Below are positions 47,965-60,400 of a stretch of DNA of 64,000 bases, one piece after another (the stretch's first letter is position 1; each line of letters starts with the position of its first letter). Under the pieces are notes generated by a model. That model saw nothing but the letters and a program-made list of their open reading frames with translations. It was not told the origin of the DNA and did not search any database. The stretch is taken from positions 2,987,687 to 3,051,686 of the forward strand of contig VYZB01000055.1 in the NCBI GenBank assembly GCA_013397455.1. The letters run 5' to 3'. This DNA is from Crotophaga sulcirostris (taxonomy: Eukaryota > Chordata > Aves > Cuculiformes > Crotophagidae). Position numbers and translations under genes: made by a program.

Positions 47965-50900
47965 AAAAGTCAAGATTTTAAATATAATAAACCAAAAAGA
48001 AACAACACATTTTTACACGAGCCGAGAAAGGTAAGTGGCTGCCTACAGTGGCCTTCTTCCTCAGCAGAATAGGTAGTAGAGAGAAGTTGAGGAGTTGAGT
48101 GCCTGTCAGCATTGCATGATGGCCTCTTGGAGAGGGAAGGAGATTATCTCGGAGTTCTCAAAGTGCATCAGACTGAAAAGTGATCAGAGGGATCATTAGG
48201 AGCTAGTTGAGACTCGGGATTGCTTTTAACTGCTTTCCAATGTTGAGTTTTAGGGGTAAAAAAGACCTTCTCAGAACGGGAATTGCCCCATTGGGCTGTA
48301 CCCAGGATTCTGCAGATTGCTGTTGTGTCAGGACAGAGCTGGGACATCCAAACCACCTCTACAAATGTCTGGGTCTGATCATGTCTGTGGGGCTGAGCAC
48401 TGCACCTGCATCACTCACCTAAGTCGTCTCCTCCAGAAGAGGAAACTCCATAGGGCAGAGATGCCATCTGGAGTCTCCTCCTTCCTCAGGGGCAAGCAAG
48501 GGCCTGTATCCATGACCCAAACCAAGTATCTGGACCCAGAACAGTTCTTGGTGAGCCTCAGTCAAAGTCCAGCTTTTGGAGCCCTGGATGGAGACTGGAA
48601 CTTAAGCAATCGGGGACCGAAGAATACCAAGGTCCACTCTCTGAAGAAGGGATTTTGCATGTCTAAAGCAGCTGGCCAGGAAAACAGAAGTGGTCAAATA
48701 TGCAGGCTGTGAATAATGGGAGTGAATCTGGTTCAGAACCAGAGGAGGGGGAAAGTAGTTTGAATCATGTCCCGTAAATCCAAAAATAAGCCCCTGGGTA
48801 AACACTCATTTTAATTATTCCTCTGTTGCCAGTCAAAATCTCATGGTTACCTACTGCTTTCCCTGCCTGCCTGTATCCACCTGTTGTCTGTTTTCAGAAA
48901 GTCTGATTTAAAGCTCTTTGGCCTGGGAAAGTCTTTGTTGTGGATTTGTGCTGTGCCTATAATAAAGGCAGTGGACCTGTAGCTTCTACTGCAATACAAA
49001 TAAAGAATAATAACAGTGATACTTTTCTCATTTGAGGTTACCTGGGGATAAAGCTGCTGGAGGCTTATGACTTTGATATACAGTCAGCTATGTCTCACAT
49101 CCAATTAAGCTTAACCACATGGTCTAACAAGCTCCCATTAGGCCGATGAGAGCCCCAGTTTGATAGCAGGGTTAGCTTCAAAGATTTGATGCTTGCATTT
49201 GTAGTGATTTCCTTCCCCTGTGCTCAGATTGTGCTGAAGGGCATGAAGGAAACTTCATATTCAGATGATACATGACCAGCTTGAGAACTGTGCTTTATAA
49301 GACAGTTGCACAATCTTTACTGCCGTTTTCGTCATCTTACAGTTAGCAATGCAAGCTCTTGCCTTAACAGCCCTGTGCTCAAATTTCACTGCAATGTGAA
49401 AAACAAACAGTCAAAATAAAACCCAGTCCTTGAAGGAAAAATACCTGGTTTGCAATATTATTTCTTTTTCCGTAGGGAAAAACAACAACAAAAAAGATTG
49501 TTTAAATGACAGGTAGACCCAAGTCTTAACATACTTCAAGTCTGGACAAAGGAGGATTTAGGCTGTAATGTTTTTCATTTCCCCTTGTCTTTTGGATAGG
49601 CCACATCTAAATCTGGGATGCAAAGAATCCCTCAACTAGCGAGAAGCAGGAATTCCAAATATGAAATCTGAACCCACCTCTGGTAAAAACAAGAGGAAAG
49701 CACAGGCCATGAAATGGAACAGGGCTTCAGGCCACAGCACCAGGCACCTCTGAGACACACTGCCTGGCTACAGAGTACTCCAGAGAACGAGCATGGCTGC
49801 TGGCACAACACACAACAGAACAAATACTTTGGCAGAAGCAGTTTTGACAATTTAGCCACTTTGCAATATTTTGTGACACCCATGTCATTCTTAGGGATGG
49901 CTAGAACCTTCTGGGAATCTATTTCCTCTGCACAACATCCAAACACGACATCCAGCACCAGCAATTTTTAAAGAACATACTGGGATGAAAATTAGAGTCA
50001 GGCAAAAAATAGAGATACGTCTGCAAATCCCCATCTGTCTAGATTGCGTGGTGCATTTTATAAAAGCATAACTCTGGGATGAATTCTGGCAATGGTTTGC
50101 ATACGTATTCACTTTACTACACAAAGCCCTATTGAAATGAACCAGAAACTTGCACAGTGCATTTCAAAGGGACTTTGCAAAATACTAAGCAACAACTGTG
50201 CAGAAACAATAGCTCATAATAATGCCAGAGCTGCTGGTGCATCCTGTGTTCTCGGTGCAGCACTCTGTGAGCCATCAGTTTCACCTTAAAAAAAATTCAG
50301 GGAAATTAAATACAAAAACAATATTAAAAGCCTGGCATCTTTCCATGAAAACCAGGAAAATTCAGTGTTGCCAAGCTGAGGAAAAAGCAAGCTTGAAAGG
50401 AAACAAAAGACCCCAAAAGCAAGGATCTTGGATAAAATGTCTAAAAGAGACATGGTCCGAACATGTGGCACTTTAAAAAGCCTCTCACGAGAGTTTCAAG
50501 TCTGTAAGACTCAAATTTGGCACCCTTTAGAATTATCAAAAACAAAGAGTTTCAAACACAACGGTACCTGGAGAACATCCTGACCACACCACGGAAAATG
50601 CTGAAAACCAGAGCAGGTGAGGTGTCAGCACGTGTGTTTGAATTGCCCTCGCTGTGCTGCGTTCAGGCTATGAGGTCCCTGGGACAGACTGTGGCTCCCC
50701 CTGCATTCGTACAACGCAGTCAGTGTACAGTCAGTGCTTAACAACAAGCATTTTATCACTTCACCAAGCTCTAAGACACATGGAGGTGGATGCTGATGGG
50801 GTTTATATTATGCCATCTACTGACTAGTTTTAGCACAATGGCTTTAGATGTCCTATGCAAAGCCTACTTCTCGCTGGGGCAATGAGTGAAATGGCTGAAG

Positions 50901-51179
50901 ATATTTCAAGCAACATTAAAACCTATCTATAGTCACATCTCCTTTCCTTCCAGTGTCCACTGGAGGATGCTGAGTGCTTCTAAGTACTCTGCCTGACCTG
51001 ATGTGTCACATCAGAATTAAAACTTTAAGAATCCCTGAGAATTCTGATTCAGTCTAGGAAAACCACTCCCAGCAAGCAGAGTGTGAGAAAGTATTGCTCC
51101 ACTTCTTACAGACATGCCAGCATTGCTTCACCGTGGGAAACAGTTTCAGGCATTTTGGTTTTTCATGGCACTCTGGGCA

Positions 51180-51304
51180 TAGATGCATGGAACATATGCT
51201 TTATTTCCCCTCCTCTGTACAGTGCAAATTGACAGCTATATCATAGAAATTAAAAAAATAAAGTATCAGCATTCACTCATTATAGCTCTTCCAGTTCATC
51301 CACA
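51180..51304 (-). other. RBM20: RBM20 proximal 3' UTR and poly(A) signal
   Basis: An AATAAA signal on the minus strand (51200-51205) lies 100 bases after the RBM20 stop codon. The human 3' UTR is much longer, so this may be only a proximal site. Confidence 0.4.
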
Positions 51305-51415
51305 TCATAGTTTTTTCTTCGCAAAGTGAGGAACAATGCCAGTGTCATCCTGAGGCAGATGGCTGCCTTCTTCCTTCATTTTCAGGCTCTCTTCTGCAAG
51401 CTGGGATAGATACTT
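51305..51415 (-). CDS. RBM20: RBM20 last exon
   Basis: Codes for the final 36 residues, [16 protein letters not shown] ... [11 protein letters not shown], then TGA. Acceptor GCTTGCAG|, phase 0. The ends match the human terminus, while the middle varies. Confidence 0.94.
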   Translation of the reverse strand, partial: KYLSQLAEESLKMKEEGSHLPQDDTGIVPHFAKKKL

Positions 51416-54400
51416 CTGCAAGCACATCAAAAACAAAGCATCATTACCAAACCTGAAAATATTCAACATGGGATGCTTTGTGCCTTTTCAGAGATCTCAC
51501 TCTCCCAGCACCTCAAAAGGGAAGAAAAGGCCCAAGCTGGCGAAAATCCAAGCCAGGAAATACAGCTATGTGAGGTAAATAACATTAATACATGGAGAGC
51601 CTCAGAAGTTCAGTGATTTACTCTGTGCTACAAGGGGAACTGGTCACAGAACCTGGAGGACCAAGACTCCCCATCAGTCTGTGTAACTAGACCTCACCTT
51701 TTCTCCTTGCAAACTCTCTACTGCCATATGCTATAAGGCAGGAACTAACTCCACTGAGTGAACTGAATTATGCTGGTGTAAGACTGGTGTGTCAGAAAAC
51801 AGATGCAGTTTCTGAGTCATAAATTAAAGCATTTATATCACATTTTGAGCACGTCCAGTTCAGAGATATACCTTTTGCACGAGAACATTAGGTTTAAGGG
51901 AATAATCAAACTCAGTAATAATTAACATAATTTATCAATCTGGTTAAATACTAGTAGAGTGCTTACATTTATTGTGTTTCTCTAAGAGAAAGCCTTTCAG
52001 TGCTTTAAGTACTCAATACAATTTAAAAATACTGACATGGACAGTGAGGCTTTCAGCCTTTTGGCAGGGCTCTTGATTGGTAGAGGTGTGTACAAAATGG
52101 ATGATGAACTGGTATGGGTCTGAAAATGGTGCTCAGTTTATTCAAGGTCAACAGACCTAGAAATGGATGGAAAGAAGCTTCTTCAGCAGTAGCTGATGTA
52201 GAGAGACATACGGGAAAATCCCATATAATAATGTAGAAATGTTCTTTTTAATCACTTCTACATATATGCATGCAAGAATAACTGACCTGCACATTATTAG
52301 GAACATAAAACTTTCTTTTCTAGCTGATTATTCATTCCTATTTGTTTTGAAGAGACCATCTCACACCACTGCAAAATTTTATCTATTTGCAGGATTCTCC
52401 CAGAGTACAGTTGACTCTTCGGCATCCACGGGGAAGAGATTAAATGAGAAATGGATGTAAAAAACCTAAGGGCTGTGTTAGAATTGCCAGGTTGTCTCAC
52501 ATAAGTACAAGTTTTGGATGTAAGAGGGGTCCTCAGTAATGAATGGGTATAACCTGTGACAAAATGATGACTGCACCCTTGTTACTCTGAATATAGAGAT
52601 TTGGCTGTGTAAAGAACATAACTCTCAGTCTTGATCCCTGGGTACAAAATTCCATGTGGCAGAAAGCCAGAGTAAATGTTACAGTAGTGTACAGAGATAT
52701 AGGGTCCTCAAAGGCTGGGAGAAGTGATCTGTACACTGTGAACTCTAATAAATCACCAACGCCTGTCATTGGATCAGATAACCCATGCATTTTTGTTTTT
52801 AATGATTACCCACCAAAATAACACTGAGGCTTACCCACCACCTTTACCTGACGTCAGCTATCATGAGTACCACAAACACCAGTTTTAAAATTCTCAGACC
52901 AGACATTCAGATTAATTTATAGCAAAATGACAGTCAATGAAAAAAAAAAAATAATTTCATGTTAATACAAGTTTTGATGAATACTGCGTAAAGCCAGTGG
53001 AAAACAGGATAAAATGCTGCACTGAGTTGCCAAGGTAGCTTACAACAGATGAATCTGACAGAGGTGGGAGGGAAGGCCAAATGATATAATTTTTTTGGAC
53101 ATGGAAAATGCAGTGGATCAGTAAATATAAATACCACCTAGTAAAATCATTTATTAAGCTGAAGAGAAACGAAAATTACAAAAAGTCAGCAAGGCTGACC
53201 AAGAAACAGCTGATTTTTTTTTTTTCAGTGGTTGCTGTTCTTCAAGGGGCACCATACTCAGATGAAGTTGTTTTACTTCAAGACAAAATCTTCATCATCT
53301 AAACAAGGCTTTTGGAAGAAAACTGGTAAACAAACTGTTTAGTTTTCCATTCAAATCCAAACACTGAACATATATTTTGGATGTGGCTCCAAGGACATGA
53401 AAGAAAACAAGTAGTAAACCAACTATAAAAGACTTACAGCCATGAGAGCATTTTGGACAATGTTGTTGTCATTAGACAATGGTATTTGTGATGTGGCAAA
53501 ACAACAGAAAGACAGACTGCAGCAGCGGTCCCATAGCTTCACATACAATAAACGTTGGGTCCACAGTTCCTATGTTGGTGGGTATACTCATACAATTGCA
53601 TCACCATAGGAGAAGACTGACATTTGTTGCAGAGTGCATAAATAAGCATTATTGCAACTAAAGGGATTCTAATAACACAGAACAATTATTTAAAATTTGC
53701 TGAGTTTCCACTTGAGCTGGAGGAGACGCTTACTTCCTCCATTTAGAAAGATAAGAGATAACGGCTCGACAGAACAGTCTGTTTTCATTACCCTATTTGA
53801 CAGATTTAATTTTAACAGCTTTTGTGGTCTTTGTTCTTTTATCTCAAGTCGGGGTTAGATATCTATCACAGTGCTCATGGGAAATGTCTTAACAGGGAGA
53901 AATTTTATTTTTTTTTTCACTGACTCAGTTTTAATTGGACCTCTTTTTCTATGACTTTAACATAATAACTTAGAAAATGAAAAAAAATCCCTCTTCTTCC
54001 CATGGGACCAGTTGCCAGGGGCAGGGGCTGAAGCTGTAATCTTTGTTTCAGCCTGAGTTTCTTGGGGACAGACTTGCATGGGATACACAGCCTGCACTGA
54101 GTGGTGCCACCTCTGGTGAATCCCTCTGGATATTTTTGTATGAAGCAAAAAAAAGGCATGCAAACCTGGCACCTGTTTTTCAAGCTTACACTTGCAGGAT
54201 CCATTATTAGCAAGCATCACAGCTCTGCACACAGCACAGTCTTTGAAAGCCAGAGGTCTTTGTATGATTACAGCTACATAACTTCAGGAGAGTCAAGAAG
54301 GAGATTCTCTCAGAGAAATTATTTGACTCTGAGTGTCGCTAGCAAAGCCATGGACTAATAGCCAGCTAGGGAAATATATCTATTACTTGAAGAGAAGCAA

Positions 54401-57400
54401 AACTCCAGCATTTTCTGTGGGAAGAGGTAAGATACAAAAACAAGGAACAGCTTTTCTTTGCTCTTTCATGATTTTTGCTAAGAGTATGTGAATGTCAACA
54501 AAAGTGTCTTCTGCAGCGTACACACCCTGCACAGAGGCAAGGACTGAAGGAGAGGCAACGCTGCCTCCTCTGAGGAGTCCTCAGCAAAGGGCAGGTAATG
54601 CTCACGCTGTCATCACTGATATTATCAACTGTGCATCTCAAAAGTGATAAAGGCAGGGTCTTTTGATTGAACTGCAGGCACAGTCTCGGTGTGCTGTTGT
54701 CAAGTGCTGACATGCTCATGGTATATTCTTATGGAAACCACACAAACGATTACATGCTTCTGCGTGTCCCTACAGAAATTATTCATCAGTAGCATTCTGC
54801 ATGGCAGAACCACCGTGCTGCTCCAGAGCACAGGGAGGTGATTTCAGTGGGTCACAGGAAATACCTCAGAGAACCCGTGCGTCACAAAGACTGCGTACTG
54901 AAACACGCTGCAGAAATTCATGCAAATGCAAAAATAAGTCTGGCAACATCATTAAACAAGTGGCGTGTTTAATGCTCTTGAAATTAAGAAATATGAAAGG
55001 CTGGGCTCACTCCCATACGTTTGGAACTACTGAAAAGTTCTGCTTATCTAAATTTCCCTTCATATGAATTCTGTCCACAAAATAAATCCTAATTTTTTGT
55101 AGCATCATCTATCTATCACAGTGTACCCCATGAGCTAGTTGTTAGCTAGCTTCAAGTGTATTTTTACCTGAAGATTTTTGTAGTGAACAGTACTTCTGCA
55201 GTGATTTGTCTTTGCTGTTTCTTCATTTGTGTAGAAGAGTCCACAGAGCTTGCAGTAAAACCCAGTTCTAGGCACCACAAATTCCACACCTATTGAGAAA
55301 CTCTGAATTACATTAAAATGTCAGTTGAAACCCTTCCCCTCCACAATAAACTTGTTTTGAAAAAAAAAAAAAAAAGGTTGTGCTTTAGTTAAATGACATA
55401 GATATGAAGACTGAATCCTGGATTCATTTCTCTTATTTTCCCAATTTTGCAATAATGACCTGCAGTTTAAAATCCTGGGCATTGCAAATACACCTTTCAC
55501 TTCTCTCTTAGATATTATACATATTTAAAAATGTATCTTCTCATGCTTCATACTGACTGTAAACTTCACTGTGTAACCTCAAGGGCTAGAACAGCAATAG
55601 TACTGAGGAGCAGTAAATCCATGCTTATGTTACACAGATTGCACTTTAGGACGTACTTCTTCCAGTTGTTTTACTCATGAACAGTGTTTACACAGTAAAA
55701 CCAAAACTTTGGGTTCCACTGAAAGTATAATCAATACTTTTATGATAAAGACTTTTAAATTACTAAGCATTTTTCACATATATTTCCAAAGGTACTTATT
55801 TCACCCCATCAGTGGCACTAACAGCTATCTTTTGCCATTCAACTGGAATGAAATTAGCAATGACCTGTAATCGAAAGCCTGTTTCTTTCAACAGCCACCT
55901 CCCTGTCATATACCCTGTTCCTTCACTCTCCTCACATCTGTTCTGACAAATAAATATAGCAAGTAGCATTAAAGTGACATCTTGTTGTAAGCTCTAGGTA
56001 TTGCAGTGGGTGGCCGAGCGTACCCAGGGGAATGCTGAGTTCAGTGAAGACGTCCTCTTGCTCCCAGCCTGGTGGAGAGTGTCTTCTTTTGGGCTCTACC
56101 TCCGGGTATTCCAGAGATCTCATTTCCAGGTACCTAGAATTTGCTTAACAAATGAATAAATGTATTGAATGAAAACAGTTTATTAGTTTAAAGAGTCATT
56201 TGTAAACTTCTTGGGAATGCTTTCTGGGTGGATCTATAAAGTCAAATCTGGAAAAAATGTTTTTCCATTCAAGCCAGATGCTGACTCAGTGCAACTCCAG
56301 CAGCTGTACTACACTGTGCAGTTGCCCCTATTTCTCCCAGCAGACCATTTTTCTATTTCTTATTTCACATTCATTATGTTTTTTCTTTTCACATTTTAAT
56401 CTCTAAGTAGTTCTATAAGGTCATACATGCCTCTAGCACAAGCAACTTCTGGCTATGAGAATGATTTTTTTTTTCATTGTTTTAATCGTTTTGTCCATTA
56501 CGTGATTTAAGAGAAAATAATATGAAATCCTGATTGGTTGGCTTTCAAGTTAATTTTAATCCCAGATTTCCAAATCTGCAGCAGAGATCCCTGGAAAACC
56601 CACAAGCTTCAGTGAGGTCTTCTTAAGACATCCAGGGCCTTTGTGACAACTTAAGTCCCACTTAAGTTGATTTCTGGGCTTCTGACCTGGCAGCTGCACT
56701 TGCGAGAGCCTTGAGCCTTGCGCTACAGATCCCAGATATCAAGTCCAGGGCAGAAACCTGGGAAGCACAAGTTCCCCTGGAGCTCCCAGACTCCCTGCTG
56801 GCAAGCTGGACGCTGAGATGCCGAAAACACCCAAGTAACTATGTGCTTGGGATACCCAACTTTCATCAGCTGGCTGCCTGGGAAGTGGGCAGCCCAGGGG
56901 AGCCAACCTTGCCATCCCCCGTCCCAGGGAGTTTGCATGGCAGTGTTATTTCCAAACATACAAAGCCTGGCAAGATTTCTTCAGACCAAACAGGTAAGTA
57001 TTGAAAACTGAACGAGTTTCAAATCTGCCCTGGAGGATGAAGTTAGTTCCAAATCAGAAATTCACATTGAATGTTCCAGCATTTGCTGGTGGAAAATTGC
57101 ACCTTCAAAAATCTTCTAGCAACTTCTGTTCACAACCCCTTCTCCATCACACAGGCTCTGGTAGCAAGAAAAAAAAGGGCATTCCTGGCCAACATGGTCT
57201 ATGTTGTTTTCCCCTTCACCACATCATACACAGCCCATTTGCTCAAGTTTCACTTCCTAGTGTGACGAGGAACTGAACTCACTTTCAGACACTCAAGATC
57301 TTTGTTTTTCCTGACAGGTAAAATATTAATAGGCAGCTATGATTACATTTATTGGCATTATCTCACAGCATGTCCTATCGGTTATATTAAAGGCATCGTG

Positions 57401-60400
57401 CGGTAGATAAGAGGAGATGATAAGGCAAGTCCTGACAAAAGGCACGTATTTGTGTGAACAGGGCCTGAGAAGTAACAATCTATGGATGGTTTCCCTGTTA
57501 CTAACGCTTCAGTACAGTGTGTAAGAATACCCACCTTGTCCAGGAGCCAGCCAGACATTACAGATACCTTTCTGTTGACCTTCAGAGACTGTCACTCATT
57601 TCATTGACAATTCAAAATAAATTTAGCAGGGTGCTGAAAGAGCTCAGCTAAACTCATGTGAACCTTGACATGACAATTATAGCAGCTTATGTCTTTCAGA
57701 AAGCTCGCAAGCTGCTTATCATATTTCCTTTACACTATTCAGCTAAGAGCCTCTAATGGTTTAGCTTGGCAAAAGGCACTGGGGCTCTTTTACTGAGCCG
57801 CCCCAAGGACAAGTCTTGATACTATTAGCAACATTTATTCTTGTTAGCAATAAATTTCAGTGGACTGTCAGAGAAAACATGCAAGGCTCTCTGTGTGCTG
57901 AAAAGAAAAAAAACAGTAGTTACCCTTGGCCTCTGGACACTCTTGGCTTCCGTGTCTTGTTTCTTCAGTAGCGTTTTTAACAAGCATTTCCATATCTTTT
58001 CTGCTCTCAGCTCCTTGTGATCCCATCTGTTTGTAATCATCTATAAATGTATCAGGGAGCTGGAGAGTCTCTTCTTTCAGCGGAACAGAAGGTATATGGT
58101 GATCTTCGGGCTCTAAATGAGTGTCAGAGCTCTTATCAATTTTGCCTTCCTTCTGCTGGGGATCAGACTCCTTAGCAGATTGGTCTTCTTGCAATTCCTC
58201 TGGCTTCTGCTCAGGGTCTAGATTTAGGCTTGATGCTTCAGTTACAGCATCATCATTCTCATCATCATCATCATCATCATCCTGACAGCCGCTAGAAGCT
58301 ATGCTGCCCTTTGCTGATCTGAAGTTTGTTTCTAAAGCTTTATGGGCAAATTTGTCTTCACTACTGGTTAAGTGACTGTGATCATTTTTCAGTTCTATCA
58401 CAGTTGACATACAGGGACACATTTCTGAAGCAGTTTTATTTTTTTGATCAACTGGTACTATTTCTTCAAGCTCAGTTATATCCGGCTCCATAATTAAATC
58501 ATCTTCTCCCACTTCATCCACTGTCACTAATTCCTCCATGTTAGCAGGATACCAGGTCTCACCTTCTATCTCGCTTCCACTTTCCCAGTCTCGGTCCTGT
58601 CACAAAAACATTTGAGTGATCAGTGATTAGAGATCAGCACTGTTAAAAAATGGGCTTTGAACACCAGTAACCAGGAAGAACTTTGATCTGGCCATGCCTA
58701 ACCCCTCATGTATTTTAGTTTCAAAGAATGATATGCCTTGGTGTTGTGATTTTAAATCTTATGCACAAGGACAAGCGCTCTCTTTTTAATTATCACATAA
58801 ACTTCACTTTGTGCAGATCCTGTAACTGCCTTGGGGTCTACAGTCTCTCCAGTCTCCTGCTCCTTACTTTTCTGTAAGCAGTGGAACAAGGCACAACCTG
58901 TTATACTTTATTATGCAACTGACTTTACTATGTGATCCCCAAGGAAATGAACTTCTCCCCTTTCTCTACCTCAATCCCAAGGTGGCAAGAAATAGGCAGC
59001 ACAATGGGAATATATTGAATCCCAATCCAGCCACTCTGGCTTTCATTTTGCTGGCCTAGGTCCCTTAAATTCCTACAGTGATTGAGAAAACGTGGCTACC
59101 TTCTGCAGTCATTTCCTTCCACCAGCAAGATCCCTCTGACAGGGACTGTATTGGCAGAGATTGGCCTAGACCTTAAGAAAAATCAGTTTTGTAGTTATGC
59201 TCTAAGGTATGTAATCTGAAATACCACAATACATGCAGTTGTAGACTTACAGGACTCAGACACTAACACTGGACTTCAAAAGTATTAGAATTATAAGGTA
59301 CATATTACTTTTAAGACACCCTTGCAGATTAGATTTCAACTCCCAGACTCATCGTGTGCACATAATCTATTAATAATGTGCATTCTCCTCCCGTTTGGCC
59401 ATTCCCACACTTCCCCTCCTAGAATCCTAAAACAGCATGAAAACTCTGGGAGTTGACACTGCTCTTGCCAGGAGATCAGTTTTCTACAGCGACAGATATC
59501 AATAGCTTCCATATCTGACCATCCACCCATGACCCTACAGATATGAAGCTGGAGGAATTCCAAGGACATTGCTGTCCCTGCAGCAGGGGTGATGTAAAGA
59601 CATTACTTAATTAAATGCAGAAACAATCAGAAGAGGCTGCTATCCATAGTCCATCTAAGGCCAATGTTCTGAAAAGTTTTCATTGTTAGGCTCCTCCTTC
59701 TCCACCAACTGACCACATCTTCTATTTCTGGGCACGGCTCACAAAGTCAGACAGTTCACTTGGGCATACGTTACTTACAGCTGCCAGTGCCAAGGGCTGT
59801 GCATGTGAAGCAATGTACATGGGCAAAGAGCAACTAAAAAAAGAGTTCTGGAGACTTCAGGAAAAGCTATCCCTTAAAGCAGAGGTCAAGATAAGGCAAG
59901 TTAATTTAGACAGCCCCCTTCTACAACTGCTTTGCAAGCCTTTCCATGGAGATTTAGTATTTCAGTTGGGAGAATGTGCTACCAAACCTGGGTTTTCACT
60001 CATTTTGTCGTGGAAGCTGCACCACCACCATGTCACTAACCTTCTCTTTTCTTGTATTTTCCAGAATGTCTCCAGATTCTTTTCCTTGTTTATTAGCTGA
60101 AGGTGAGTTCTCTGGAACTTGTTCCTCTTTTCCAAGCTAAAATAAAAACAACATATACACATATAGCAACACAGAGTAGTGCCCTATTATGTTTCTATTC
60201 TGGGTTCGGGGAAGCAAAGTCACCACAAGGTCACATTCTTTATTTCTAAAGTTTATGTAAGTCAACTGGGCTGTGGGAAAAGACCCAAGAATTCACTTCC
60301 ATTAGCAAAATGGTACAAAAAAAAAGAATTAAAAGACATTTAAACAAAATGAGAAAGATGTAACTTACATCATGGAATTGGCTGGAAGGCAGGTGGGGGA

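Larger units (their letters stand above)
45473..51199. other. Intergenic DNA downstream of RBM20
   Basis: No gene seen. It contains a G-rich purine tract (about 46720-47090), an AT-rich section and an N gap at 47933-47964. Distal RBM20 3' UTR may extend into the right-hand end of this stretch. Confidence 0.5.

Noticed and set aside
56130..56143. Apparent frame break between two RBM20 exons when the TTCTAG acceptor is used
   Set aside because: The upstream TTAAG acceptor restores phase and adds the conserved Asn-Ser-Arg-Tyr, so the gene is intact.
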